Shown in pieces: positions 44,183 to 56,565 of a stretch of DNA of 64,000 nucleotides (position 1 is the stretch's first letter; every line of letters starts with the position of its first letter). Source of the stretch: Lolium rigidum (lineage: Eukaryota > Streptophyta > Magnoliopsida > Poales > Poaceae); assembly GCF_022539505.1 (NCBI RefSeq), contig NC_061510.1:98782292-98846291 (forward strand), written 5' to 3'. The notes beneath the pieces are model-generated. The model ran no database searches. It saw only the letters and a program-made list of their open reading frames with translations, and was not told where the DNA came from. The position numbers and the translations under genes are program-made.

Positions 44183-46524
44183 ACTCCCCCAAGCTTAGCT
44201 TATTGCTTGTCCTCAAGCAATTCAGATTAACAAGCTGAGCGATAAAAGAACTTTCACGAACACATTTGCTCATATGATGTATATATTCTCATGCTATGGC
44301 TAATACTTAAGCAGTTCATAATGAGATACATGCAAATAAGATCATCCAACAGCTATGTCAATCATGGAGAGGTACCAACAATTAATAATAAGCACCATGA
44401 AGCATGTATATAAGCAGGATTGCAATGTTCATAAGAGAATATGATAAAGTGGTATCTCGCTTGCTCGTATTTGATCGGCAAAACATAAATGCCGAGGCAC
44501 CTCTTGAGTTCATAGAAAGACTAGAAGTAGTGATTGTCAAAGATAAAAGCATCAAAGTTATACCACAATCAATCATATTTTGAGACAAGCATATTATACT
44601 AAGAATGACAGTTGTGCTCTCAAGATAGTGCTCAAAGAAAGAATGGAGACACAACATAAAAGTAAAAGATTGACCCTTCGCGAGAGGGAAGCGAGGGATT
44701 AACATGCGCTAGAGCTTTTCATTTGTAAAGCGGGAGTAAAATTATTTTGAGAGGTGTTTGTTGTTGTCAACGAATGGTAATGGGTACACTAACTACCTCA
44801 TCAACCGGACTCACAAGAGCGGCTCCCATTTTATTTATTTTTGGTTGGCACTCCTTCCAACCTTTCTTTCACAAACCATGGCTAACCGAATCCTCGGGTG
44901 CCTGCCAACAATCACATACCATGAAGGAGTGCCTTTTTATTTAAGTTTTATTATGATGATGACACTCCCCCCAACCTTTGCTTACACAAGCCATGGCTAA
45001 CCGAATCCTTCGGGTGCCGTCCAACAATCACAAACCATGGAGGAGTGTCTATTTAAGTTAATTAATTTGGGACTGGGAATCCCATTGCCGGCTCTTTTTG
45101 CAAAATTATTGGATAAGCGGATGTGCCACTAGTCCATATGAGAGTCCGTCAAAAGTAAATGACAAGGTTGAAAGCTAAACACCACATACTTCCTCATGAG
45201 CTATGAAACATTAACACAAATTGAGAAGCATTTTGAAAGTTTTAAAGGTAGCGCATGAGAATTTACTTGGAATGGTTTGAAATGCCATGCATAGGTATTT
45301 ATGGTGGACACTTATGGAACAACTTGGTTTTCAGGTGTTTGGAAGCACGAGCGGCGTCACCGCTCGGTACAAGTGAAGGCTAGCAAAAGACTAGGGAGCG
45401 ACAAATCAAGAGAGCGATAATTGTCATAATCATGCTTGCGGCAAAATAAATTAACGGAGGCATAAAAGTGATACAAGAACTACTGAAGCAATATAAATCA
45501 TCGAGGCTTAATTGACTTTTTGTTCAGTCATATGCATGCGTGAGCATGTGCCAAGTCGATATAAATGAATTATTCAGAGGAGGATACCACAATGCCATAC
45601 TTACTTATGAATAAAACAATGCAAGCAAACATCCATGACATGCTACTCATATTAATAAATTGAAACTAAACATGAGAGATCATGAGCTACTAGACTTTCT
45701 CAAATAACATATACCTCACATGAACCAACTAAGCATGATCATATGGATGAGTATATGTACAAAAATGAAAGCAAATAGAGTTCATACCAGCCTCTCACCA
45801 CAATCAGATTGTCGTAGATCGTCATTATTGCCTTTTCACTTGTGTAGCTTGGATAATATGAAATGAAAACCACGCTCCAGCCACCGAAGACCATTGAACT
45901 CATGATGAACTTTACAAACCAAAGAAGAACAGCAAATATTTTTGGTGTTTTCGAATTAGAAACAAGAACGAAAGAAAACAAGCAAACAAAGCAAAATCTT
46001 TTTGGGTTTTCTTATAGCAAACTAACGATAGCAAATAAAGCAAACTAAGAGCAAGGTACCAAATAAACAAATGGTGAAGAGAAACAACAGAAATATTTTT
46101 GGTCTTTTTGTGTTTTAGGAAAGAAACAAAGCGAAAACAAAAGAATGCAAACTAACAGAAACACAGAAAAGCAGGATGACAGAAATCTGCCAAATCCTGA
46201 CAGCAGTACAGAAATCGAATTTAACAAAAATCTTCCATTGCTCAGACCAAAAAGTGTTCAACTAATGAAAGTTAGATAACAACCTGGGGAACATGCTCAA
46301 AAATTGGCAACTCAAAATAACGTTCTGGCTGTGCGTACGAATTTTTTGGTAACAGCACAGAATCTGTTTTTGGACAGCACTTCCCCAAATATCATCTCCC
46401 TCTCATTAGAAAACCACTCTAGAGACTAAACAAGTATGTACAAGTATCCAGCAATCATAATATGCAAAGAATGAGTGATGCCGGTATACCTCCCCCAAGC
46501 TTAGGCTTTTGGCCTAAGTGGAGT
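44183..46524 (-). other. 3' noncoding region of the inner copy
   Basis: Nearly identical to 39755-42095. Purine tracts (as transcribed) are at 46491-46502, 44963-44979 and 44183-44196. No gene is seen. Confidence 0.65.
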
Positions 46525-47644
46525 TCATTCCCACGGTCCCCATGAAGTGGTGTCTTCGTAATATGACGAAGAACGACCCGGTTCCATGTATGTGCTGGAG
46601 GAAACGTCGGGGTACGTGACGGTGTAGTCGTAGGAGGGCTCGGCGTTCTCGGAGTCATGTTGCTGGTGGAACTCTTGTATCTTCATATGTTCATCCACCA
46701 CCTCCTTTGTTAGCGACCATGATTGCCTGTCAATATTAAACAAACCCTGCTGGGGAAGAGGGATTTCTTTCTCATTCCCATCAGCAAACAACATTTTATA
46801 GACAATATTATCTATAGTGGAGTTAGTAGTAACAAAACGATGGCTCTTCATAGCAGCAATATCTAGCTTCCTAGGGGTTAATGGTACATCATTAGAATCA
46901 AGAGGAATATCTAGATGTGTTAAAATGCGCAGTGCAATAGTTCCTCCAAAAATAGGCCCCTTGCTAGACAGGCGGCGAGCAATAAGAGAACCAAGATGAT
47001 AAGGTGTCTCTCCAGTAAGTGCGACATTCAAGAAAGCAAGATGGTAGCTAGAGATGTTACTAGTATTTTCTCTACCCAAAATGCTAGTACTAATGTAATA
47101 TGCGAAATACTTAATAGCGGGGAGTTGAATGTTTCTTATCTTCCCTCGGCTGGATGGTGCGGCAATCATCCCCGGTGATCCCTCGGTAGAGCTCCAACCA
47201 GTCCCGGGGGTTGTCATCAATCCTCCTTGCTGTACCTACAGGGGCAATACCCAATGCACAACAAAATTCTTCCAATTTCATGGTAACAGGAATATCATAA
47301 ATTTTGAACGCGACTGTTGGCTCATATTCCGTGTTGTGGAACTTGAAGCTTTCAACGAAAATTTTGGTGAGCCTGTAATATTGCCCCCTTTCGTCTCCCA
47401 CGTAGGTGGCTAGGCCTGCCCTGTTGACGAGGGTGAAGAAGTCATCCAATATCCCTGCATTGGTTAGAAACTCATAACAAGGGAAGGATGAAGCGTTAGG
47501 AGCCCCATGGTCCTCCTCGGGCGCAAAGCTAGGCGCGATGACGTCCTCATTGTAGGATCGCCTAATTTGCGTAGACGCTCTTGAGGGCCTACCGGTGCTG
47601 GTTGTTGCTTTCTTGAACAACTCTCCAAACTTGAATTTCTTCAT
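46525..47644 (-). pseudogene. ORF1-like protein of the inner copy (ATHILA ORF1 type)
   Basis: The two frames 47644-47111 and 47220-46525 overlap and together encode about 370 residues, joined by one shift near 47150. The N-terminus is basic (MKKFKFGELFKKATTSTGRP). A block near residues 115-140 (AFKIYDIPVTMKLEEFCCALGI) is typical of ATHILA ORF1-type proteins, whose function is unknown. YHLAFLNVALTGETPYHLG follows, then a tyrosine-rich tail. No signal peptide, membrane segment or enzyme motif is visible. The gene lies where env-like genes lie in other Athila elements. The family name is from memory of domain descriptions and should be checked with a profile search. Confidence 0.6.
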
Positions 47645-48440
47645 CTTCCCCTTCTGAAATTTTCAACAATCATTATAAAATTTGATTTCAAGGTGTGTAA
47701 TTGAAGGGAACTACTATAGGAACTTGCTAGAGTACTACACATGCATCAAAACTAATTTCTACCACTTAGAACAAGCATGCAAGCTCACTAAACATGTTAT
47801 CTACAGCAGCAAAATATTCAATATATACTCAACCAAATGAAATTCTAATTGGACAATCAAAGGAGTCACATACCAAGGAGTAAATGTGCCAAATTTCAGA
47901 CAGAAATCTGGGCTGAGCAAGGAGATCGAAAAATCGCGAGTTCTTGAGCAGAAACACGAGTGAGAGAAACTTGGTACGAGTTTTTCGGGAGAGAGAAGGT
48001 GCTGGGAGGAAGAGATGATGAAGTGGGGCAAGGGGTGGCCCACACCACATGGTGGCGCGGCCCCCTTGCTGGCCGCGCCGCCCTATGGTGTGGCACCCCC
48101 TGGTGCCCCACAGGTCATCCTCTGGTGCTCCCAGGTGCCTCGTCGAAAAATAGGACCAACGGTATAATTTTTGTAATTTTTAGAGAACTTTGAAAAATGC
48201 ACATTTCTGGGTATTAAATTAATGATTACTGCGCAGGAAAATGATTTCTAAAATCTTAAATGACTAAAGCATATTGCAAAACAAAAGTGCTACAGCAAGT
48301 AAAATAGGTGAAGGGAGAAAGAAAGAAAGAAGTGTTGTTTAGCTCTTTTATGCAATAAAATATACTTGTTAACAAGGTTGATCAAGTCTTGCTATCAAAT
48401 AAATTTTATATGACATAAGAAGAAATAAACCTCAAATCAA
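47645..48440 (-). other. Leader before ORF1 with GC hairpin (inner copy)
   Basis: The noncoding stretch between the end of the protease frame and ORF1. It contains an AAGAAAGAAAGAA run and the hairpin at 48032-48099, about 390 bp upstream of the ORF1 ATG. The same arrangement is at 53024-53817. Confidence 0.6.
48032..48099. repeat. Internal GC hairpin, inner copy
   Basis: Left arm GTGGCCCACACCACATGG then TGGCGCGGCC, right arm GGCCGCGCCGCCCTATGG then TGTGGCACCCC. It is similar to the LTR hairpins but a separate copy in the body of the element. Confidence 0.75.
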
Positions 48441-51101
48441 TCATGTTACCTTATATTGAATTGATATGGATCCAATCACAAGAGTTTGATATTCTTCTTT
48501 AGGCTCATATATAGGACAATCAATGGATCCCACTTTGATAGTTTTCACATTAAAAATTGTATTGACTCCACATACTTTATCAATCCTCTTGGGAAAATAA
48601 ACGAGTGTGTTCCTTATCATCAACATTGAAAGTAACCATGCCTTTATTGCAATCAATAACAGCCCCTGCAGTATTAAGAAAGGGTCTTCCAAGAATAATG
48701 GACATATTATCATCTTCGGGCATTTCCAACACAACAAAATCAGTTAATATCAAGCAATGCTTGAGTAACTTGAACAGGAACATTTTCACATAAACCAACG
48801 GGAATAGCGGTAGATTTATCAGCCATTTGCAAAGATATATCGGTTGGTATCAATTTATCTAAATCAAGTCTCTTATAAAGAGAAAAAGGCATCACACTCA
48901 CACCTGCTCCCAAATCACATAGAGCAGTTCTAACATAATTATTCTTGATGGAACAAGGAATAGTCGGTATACTGGGTCGCCCAACTTCTTTGGAATCTTA
49001 CCATTGAAGGAGTAATTAGCGAGCATAGTAGAAATTTCCTCATTGGGGACTTTCCTTTTGTTAGTAACAATATCTTTCATATACTTTGAATAAGGAGGCA
49101 ATTTAATAGCATCAGTCAAAGGAATTTGCAAAAATAAAGGTTTCATCCAATCACAAAATTTATTATAATGTTCCTCTTCCTTTGATTTTAGTTTCTTAGC
49201 GAGGAAAAGGCATTTGCTTTTGAACCCAAGGTTCTCTTTCATTACCATGCTTCTCAGTAATAAAGTCTTCTTTAGTGTACTTTTTATTTTTAGCAGGCTT
49301 TTCGGGTTCTTTTTCAATTTCTTCTTTATCGGGAGTATCATTCTTATCATTATCTTCCTCATGTTCATTACCACTTTCGGTTTCAGCATCGAAATAGAAA
49401 TACTATTAGGATCATTAACAGGTTCGAGAGGATTCTACAACATTCTTATGTTTCTTTTTCTTTTTCTTAGATGGAGCACTAGTTTTAATTAGTTGAGAAT
49501 CTTGTTCAACTCTTTTGGGATGCCCTTCGGGATATAGAGGATCCTGGGTAGAAACACCACCTCTAGTTGTTACTTCACAAGCATGTTTTTCTTTAGAATT
49601 ATTTCCCAACAAGTCATTTTGCACTTTAGTAAGTTGATCAATTTGAGTTTGAACCATTTGAAAATGTTTAACAAGTATCTTAACATCATTGGAGGTTCTC
49701 TCCACAATACCATGCAATTCACTAATAGCTCGGGAATTTTCCATTAAATGATTCTCTACTCTCATATTAAAGTTTTCTTGCTTAACAATATAATTATCAA
49801 ATTCATCTAAGCATTGAGCAGGAGATTTTGAATACGGAATATCTTCCCTAGTAAAGTGTTGAAGCGAGTGTACCTCAATCATGGATGAAGGGGAATTGTC
49901 TCACATATATCTTCAATAGGAGGTAAATTCTTCACATCTTCGGGTTTAATACCCTTCTCCTTAAGAGACTTCTTGGCTTCCCTCATATCTTCATCATTTA
50001 ATTTAATCATACCCCTCTTCTTCACTATCGGTGTCGGGGTTGGTTCAGGTGTAGACCAATCATCATGATTCCGGCCTATTTTAGCCAATAATTCTTCGGC
50101 GTCGTGCGGAGTTCTTTTCCTGAAAACACAACCAGCACAACTATCCAGGTATGCCCTAGACTCAATAGTTAGTCCACTATAAAATATATCAAGTAAATCA
50201 TGCTTTTCCAAATCATGGTCAGGCTGAGCTCTAATAAGAGAACAAAATCTAGCCCAAGCCTCAGGCAATTTCTCTCCATCTTCCTGGTCAAAATTATAAA
50301 TTCTACTGCAAAGCGGCATGTTGAGCACTAGCGAGGAAAGTATTTGCGGAAGAAAACATCAAGCAATTCTTTTGGACTTTTAATAGAACCAGGAGGCAAA
50401 TTATTATACCAAGTTTTAGCATCATCCTTTAATGAGAAAGGAAAAATTTTAGCGACAAAATAAGTACGCATCTTAATATCATCGAGAAAACAAGCCACTA
50501 AGAGTAGATAACTCAGTCATGTGTTCAACGAGCACTTTCTTTTTCGGTACCACAAAAGGGTGTTTTCTCAACAATAGCTATATGAGATAGATCAAGAGAA
50601 AAATCATAATCTTTATCCCTAATGTTTATAGGAGATGTGGCAAATTTAGGATCAGGAGATGGTTTATATCTAACGGCATGTTACGCAAGCAACTTTTTAA
50701 TTTTTCTTGCATCGGTAGTAGCATTGCATTTTTCAATAAAATCATCATCAAGCTCTACATAATCCTCATCAAGATCATCACTAGAATAATCAACGAGACT
50801 CGGGTGAATTAACGGGTGTAGCGGCATTAGGAGTTTCGAGTATTTTCAATTTGTCTAGACTTAGCAATTGTAGCATCTAGAAAAGATCCCAATGAACCAC
50901 TATCATCAAGCACAGCGAAACATTATCAATATTATGAGAATTTTCAGATTCAGCGAAGTACCGACACGCGAAGCATGTGGCGGTGAAACAAGTTTATCAA
51001 TCACGAGATGGTGAATCAAGAGCAGCGAGAGGTACTCGAGTTGTACCTTTTCTTGTAGTGGATGGTAATATGGCGATCTTAGTATCGCGAGGTTTACCCA
51101 T
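48441..51101 (-). pseudogene. Gag and protease of the inner copy (several frame breaks)
   Basis: Begins MGKPRDTKIAILPSTTRKGT at 51101. It is homologous to the better-preserved outer copy (53818-56478) but read here in five short frames. Gag blocks include YNFDQEDGEKLPEAWARFCSL and YSGLTIESRAYLD, and the protease end includes SIILGRPFLNTAGAVIDC. Nearly all breaks lie where this copy has CGAG or CGG and the outer copy has CAG, so it may be less broken in reality. The frame ends at 48441 with no RT following. Confidence 0.8.
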
Positions 51102-51160
51102 AATGGAGAATTTGCAGCGAACAATATCAATCCAAGTGAACTTCCAAATAAAGCTATGCT

Positions 51161-51178
51161 CCCCGGCAACGGCGCCGA
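51161..51178 (-). promoter_or_regulatory. Primer binding site, tRNA-Asp type (inner copy)
   Basis: As transcribed TCGGCGCCGTTGCCGGGG, 11 bp after the LTR end. One extra base (CCGA for CCA on the plus strand) resembles the CAG-type differences. The outer copy has CCCCGACAACGGCGCCA at 56538-56554. Confidence 0.7.
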
Positions 51179-51189
51179 GAAAATAGTCT

Positions 51190-52589
51190 TGATGACCCAC
51201 AAGTATAGGGGATCGCAACGAGTCTTCGAGGAAGTATTACCCAATTTATTGATTCGACACAAGGGGAGACAAAGAATACTTGTAAGCCTTAACGGCGGAG
51301 TTGTCAATTCAGCTGCACACTGGAAACGAGACTTGCTCGCAAGAGTTTATCGGTAGTAACAGTTTTATGGCGGTGGAAATAGCGAAATAACGGCGGCGGT
51401 GAAATAAAGACAGCGGTAGTGATTATAGTAAACAGCGGGATTAAAATACGTAGGCACGGGGACGGATTTAACGGGCGTTGCATGGATGAGAGAAACTCAT
51501 GTAACAATCAAAGCATGGGCATTTGCGGATAATAATAAAACGGTATCCAAGTACTAATCAATCAATAGGCATGTGTTCCATATTTAGTCGTACGTGCTCG
51601 CAATGAGAAACTTGCACAACATCTTCTGTCCTACCAGCCGGTGGCAGCCGGGCCTCTAGGGAAACTATCTGGATATTAAGGTACTCCTTTTAATAGAGTA
51701 CCGGAGCAAAGCATTAACACTCCGTGAACACATGTGATCCTCACATCACTACCATCCCCTCCGGTTGTCCCGATTTCGTCACTTCGGGGCCATTGGTTCC
51801 GGACGGCGACATGTGTATACAACTTGCGAGGTAAGATCATAAACAACGAATATCTTCATGAATCAATAACATGTTCAGATCTGAGATCATGGCACTCGGG
51901 CCCTAGTGACAAGCATTAAGCATAACAAGTTGCAACAATATCATAAAAGTGACATCTACGGATACTAGGCACTATGCCCTAACAATCTTATGACTATTAC
52001 ATGACCAATCTCATCCAATCCCTACCATCCCCTTCAGCCTACAGCGGGGGAATTACTCACACATGGATGGGGGAAACATTGCTGGTTGATGGAGAGGCGT
52101 TGGCGGTGATGGCGGTGAAGATCTCCTCCAATTCCCCGTCCGGCGGAGTGCCGGAACGGAGACTTCGGCTCCCGCGACGGAGTTTCGCGATGTGGCGGCT
52201 CTGCGGAGGGTTTACGGCGATGTCGACTTCTCCCCGTGCGTTTTTAGGTCGAACCCAATAAGTAGTCCAAAGGGGGCGTCGGAGGCCGGCCGAGGGGCCA
52301 CACCATAGGGCCGCGCGGGCCCCCCCGGGCCGCGCCGCCATGTGGTGTGGGGCCCTCGGGCCTCCACCTCCTTTGCCCTTACGGCTCCGTCAATATTTTG
52401 GTAAAATAGGGCCATCCGAAGAAATTCCGAGGATTTTCCCGAAAGTTGGATTTCTGCACAAAAACGAGACACCGGAGCGGTTCTGCTGAAAACGGCGTTA
52501 GTCCGTGTTAGTTGTATCCAAAATACACAAATTAGAGGCAAAACAATAGCAAAAGTGTTCGGGAAAGTAGATACGTTTTGGACGTATCG
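51190..52589 (-). repeat. 5' LTR of the inner copy
   Basis: A 1400-bp LTR with the hairpin at 52291-52358. The end reads GACGTATCG where the other copies have GACGTATCA. Confidence 0.9.
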
Positions 52590-52594
52590 CTCAT

Positions 52595-53023
52595 CAATCC
52601 TCCTTGCCGTACCTACAGGGGCAATACCCAATGCACAACAAAATTCTTCCAATTTCATGGTAACGAGAATATCATAAATCTTGAATGCGACTCGTCGGCT
52701 CATATTCCGTGTTGTGGAACTTGAAGCTCTCAACGAAAACTTTGGTGAGCCTGTAATATTGTCCCCTCTCGTCTCCCACGTAGGTGGCTAGGCCTCGCCC
52801 TGTTGACAAGGGTGAAGAAGTCATCCAATATCCCCGCATTGGTCGGAAACTCATAACAGGGGAAAGATGAAGCATTAGGAGCCCCATGGTCCTCCTCGGG
52901 CGCGAAGCTAGGCGCGATGACATCCTCATTGTAGGATCGCCTAATTTGAGTAGACGCCCTTGAGGGCCTACCGGTGCTGGTTGTTGCTTTCTTGAACAAC
53001 TCTCCAAATTTGAATTTCTTCAT
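52595..53023 (-). pseudogene. ORF1-like gene of the outer copy, N-terminal part
   Basis: Starts MKKFKFGELFKKATTSTGRP at 53023 and matches the inner copy's ORF1 N-terminus. Frames 53023-52730 and 52733-52595 are joined by shifts near 52800 and 52690, both at CTG/CAG-type positions. It is cut at 52595 by the inner element and continues at 42782. Confidence 0.75.
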
Positions 53024-53817
53024 CTTCCCCTTCTGAAATTTTCAACAATCATTATAAAATTTGATTTCAAGGTATGTAATTGAAGGGAACTACTATAGGA
53101 ACTTGCTAGAGTACTAAACATGCATCAAAACTAATTTCTTCCACTTAGAACAAGCATGCAAGTTCACTAAACATGGTATCTACAGCAGCAAAATATTCAA
53201 GATATACTCAACCAAATGAAATTCTAATTGGACAATCAAAGGAGTCACATACCAAGGAGTAAATGTGCCAAATTTCAAACAGAAATCTGGGCTGAGCAAG
53301 GAGATCGAAAAATCGCGAGTTCTTGAGCAGAAACACGAGTGAGAGGAACTTGGTACGAGCTTTTTCGGGAGAGAGAAGATGCTGGGAGGAAGAGATGATG
53401 AAGTGGGGCAAGGGGTGGCCCACACCACATGGTGGCGCGGCCCCTTGCCGGCCGCGCCGGCCTATGGTGTGGCACCCCCGGTGCCCCACAGGTCATCCTC
53501 CGGTGCTCCCGAGTGCCTCGTCGAAAAATAGGACCAACGGTGTAATTTTTGTAATTTTTAGAGAACTTCGAAAAATGCACATTTCGGGTATTAAATTAAT
53601 GATTACTGCGCAGGAAAATGATTTCTAAAATCTTAAATGACTAAAGCATATTGCAAAACAAAAGTGCTACAGCAAGTAAAATAGGTGAAGGGAGAAAGAA
53701 AGAAAGAAGTGTTGTTTAGCTCTTTTATGCAATAAAATATACTTGTTAACAAGGTTGATCAAGTCTTGCTACCAAATAAATTTTATATGACATAAGAAGA
53801 AATAAACCTCAAATCAA
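53024..53817 (-). other. Leader before ORF1 with GC hairpin (outer copy)
   Basis: Same layout as 47645-48440; the hairpin is at 53412-53478. No gene is seen. Confidence 0.6.
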
Positions 53818-56478
53818 TCATGTTACCTTATATTGAATTGATATGGATCCAATCACAAGAGTTTGATATTCTTCTTTAGGCTCATATATAGGACAATCAA
53901 TGGATCCCACTTTGATAGTTTTCACATTAAAAATTGTATTGACTCCACATACTTTATCAATCCTCTTGGGAAAATAGACAAGTGTGTTCCTTATCATCAA
54001 CATTGAAAGTAACCATGCCTTTATTACAATCAATAACAGCCCCTGCAGTATTAAGAAAGGGTCTTCCAAGAATAATGGACATATTATCATCTTCGGCATT
54101 TCCAACACAACAAAATCAGTTAATATCAAGCAATCGTTGAGTAACTTGCACAAGAACATTTTCACATAAACCAACAGGAATAGCAGTAGATTTATCAGCC
54201 ATTTGCAAAGATATATCAGTAGGTATCAATTTATCTAAATCAAGTCTTTTATAAAGAGAAAAAGGCATCACACTCACACCTGCTCCCAAATCACATAGAG
54301 CAGTTCTAACATAATTATTCTTGATGGAACAAGGAATAGTCGGTATACCTGGGTCGCCCAAGCTTCTTTGGAATCTTACCATTGAAGGAGTAATTAGCGA
54401 GCATAGTGGAAATTTCCTCATTGGGGATTTTCCTTTTGTTAGTAACAATATCTTTCATATACTTTGAATAAGGAGGCAATTTAATAGCATCAGTCAAAGG
54501 GATTTGCAAAAATAAAGGTTTCATCCAATCACAAAATTTATTATAATGTTCCTCCTCCTTTGATTTTAGTTTCTTAGCAGGAAAAGGCATTTGCTTTTGA
54601 ACCCAAGGTTCTCTTTCATTACCATGTTTCTCAGTAATAAAATCTTCTTTAGTGTACTTTTTATTTTTAGCAGGCTTCTCAGGTTCTTTTTCAATTTCTT
54701 CTTTATCAGGAGTATCATTCTTATCATTATCTTCTTCATGTTCATTACCACTTTCAGTTTCAGCATCAGAAATAGAAATACTATTAGGATCATTAACAGG
54801 TTCAGAGGATTTTACAACATTCTTATGTTTCTTTTTCTTTTTCTTAGATGAAGCACTAGTTTTAATTAGTTGAGAATCTTGTTCAACTCTTTTGGGATGC
54901 CCTTCAGGATATAGAGGATCCTGGGTAGAAACACCACCTCTAGTTGTTACTTCATAAGCATGCTTTTCTTTAGAATTATTTCCCAACAAGTCATTTTGCA
55001 CTTTAGTAAGTTGATCAATTTGAGTTTGAACCATTTGAAAATGTTTAACAAGTATCTTAACATCATTGGAGGTTCTCTCCACAATACCATGCAATTCACT
55101 AATAGCTCGAGAATTTTCCATTAAATGATTCTCTACTCTCATATTAAAGTTTTCTTGCTTAACAATATAATTATCAAATTCATCTAAGCATTGAGCAGGA
55201 GGTTTTGAATACGGAATATCCTCCCTAGTAAAGTGTTGAAGCGAGTGTACCTCAATCATGGATGAAGGGGGAATTGTCTCACATATATCTTCTATAGGAG
55301 GTAAATTCTTCACATCTTCAGGTTTAATACCCTTCTCCTTAAGAGACTTCTTGGCTTCCCTCATATCTTCATCATTTAATTTAATCATACCCCTCTTCTT
55401 CACTATCGGTGTCGGGGTTGGTTCAGGTGTAGACCAATCATCATGATTCCGGCCTATTTTAGCCAATAATTCTTCGGCGTCGTCCGGAGTTCTTTTCCTG
55501 AAAACACAACCAGCACAACTATCCAGGTATGCCCTAGACTCAATAGTTAGTCCACTATAAAATATATCAAGTAAATCATGCTTTTCCAAATCATGGTCAG
55601 GCTGAGCTCTAATAAGAGAGCAAAATCTCGCCCAAGCCTCAGGCAATTTCTCTCCATCTTCCTGGTCAAAATTATAAATTCTCTGCAAAGCAGCATGTTG
55701 AGCACTAGCAGGAAAGTATTTTCGAAAGAAAACATCACGCAAGTCAATTGGACTTTTAATAGAACCAGGAGGCAAATTATTATACCAAATTTTAGCATCA
55801 TCCTTTAATGAGAATGGAAAAATTTTAGCGACAAAATAAGTACGCATCTTAACATCATCAGAAAACACGCCACTAAGAGTGGATAACTCAGTCAAGTGTT
55901 CAACAACACTTTCTTTTTCAGTACCACAAAAGGGTGTTTTCTCAACAATAGCTATATGAGATAGATCAAGAGAAAAATCATAATCTTTATCCCTAATGTT
56001 TATAGGAGATGTGGCAAATTTAGGATCAGGAGGTGGTTTATATCTAACGAGCATGTTCGCAAGCAACTTTTTAATTTTTCTTGCATCGGTAGTAGCATTG
56101 CATTTTTCAATAAAATCATCATCAAGCTCTACATAATCTTCATCAAGATCATCACTAGAATAATCAAGTCTCGGGTGATTTAACGAGTGTAGTAACATTT
56201 CATTAGGAGTTTCGAGTATTTTCAATTTGTCTAGACCTAGCAATTGTAGCATCTAGAAAAGATCCCAATGAACCACTATCATCAAGCACAGCAGAAACAT
56301 TATCAATATTATGAGAATTTTCAGATTCAGCAGAAGTACCAGCACGTGAAGCATGTGGCGGTGAAACAAGTTTATCAATCACAGATGGTGAATCAAGAGC
56401 AGCAGAGGTACTCAGAGTTGTACCTTTTCTTGTAGTGGATGGTAATATGGCGATCTTAGTATCGCGAGGTTTACCCAT
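53818..56478 (-). pseudogene. Gag and protease of the outer copy, no polymerase
   Basis: An N-terminal frame from 56478 (MGKPRDTKIAILPSTTRKGT) shifts near 56230 into a 645-residue frame ending 54315, then shifts near 54330-54350 into the protease part ending 53818. Gag contains DAKIWYNNLPPGS, FFRKYFPASAQHAALQRIYN and a lysine-rich run KKKKKKHKNV. A linker leads to the protease with CDLGAGVSVMP, and IILGRPFLNTAGAVIDC lies near the end. The polyprotein stops soon after the protease. Where an Athila element would carry RT, RNase H and integrase, this one has only noncoding sequence and then ORF1. It would make capsids but depend on another element's polymerase and integrase. Confidence 0.88.
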
Positions 56479-56565
56479 AATGGAGAATTTGCAGCGAACA
56501 ATATCAATCCAAGTGAACTTCCAAATAAAGCTATGCTCCCCGACAACGGCGCCAGAAAATAGTCT

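Larger units (their letters stand above)
42788..52589 (-). mobile_element. Non-autonomous Athila-related gypsy element, inner copy
   Basis: LTRs at 42788-44182 and 51190-52589. The TSD is GTCAT at 42783-42787; at the right side the matching bases read CTCAT (52590-52594), one difference at a CAG-type site. Same structure as the outer copy: gag plus protease (51101-48441), GC hairpin (48032-48099), ORF1-like gene (47644-46525), 3' noncoding sequence and polypurine tracts, no RT, RNase H or integrase. It lies in the same orientation as the copy it interrupts, inside its ORF1. The finding that two independent insertions lack the same genes indicates a family trait, not loss in one copy. Confidence 0.92.
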
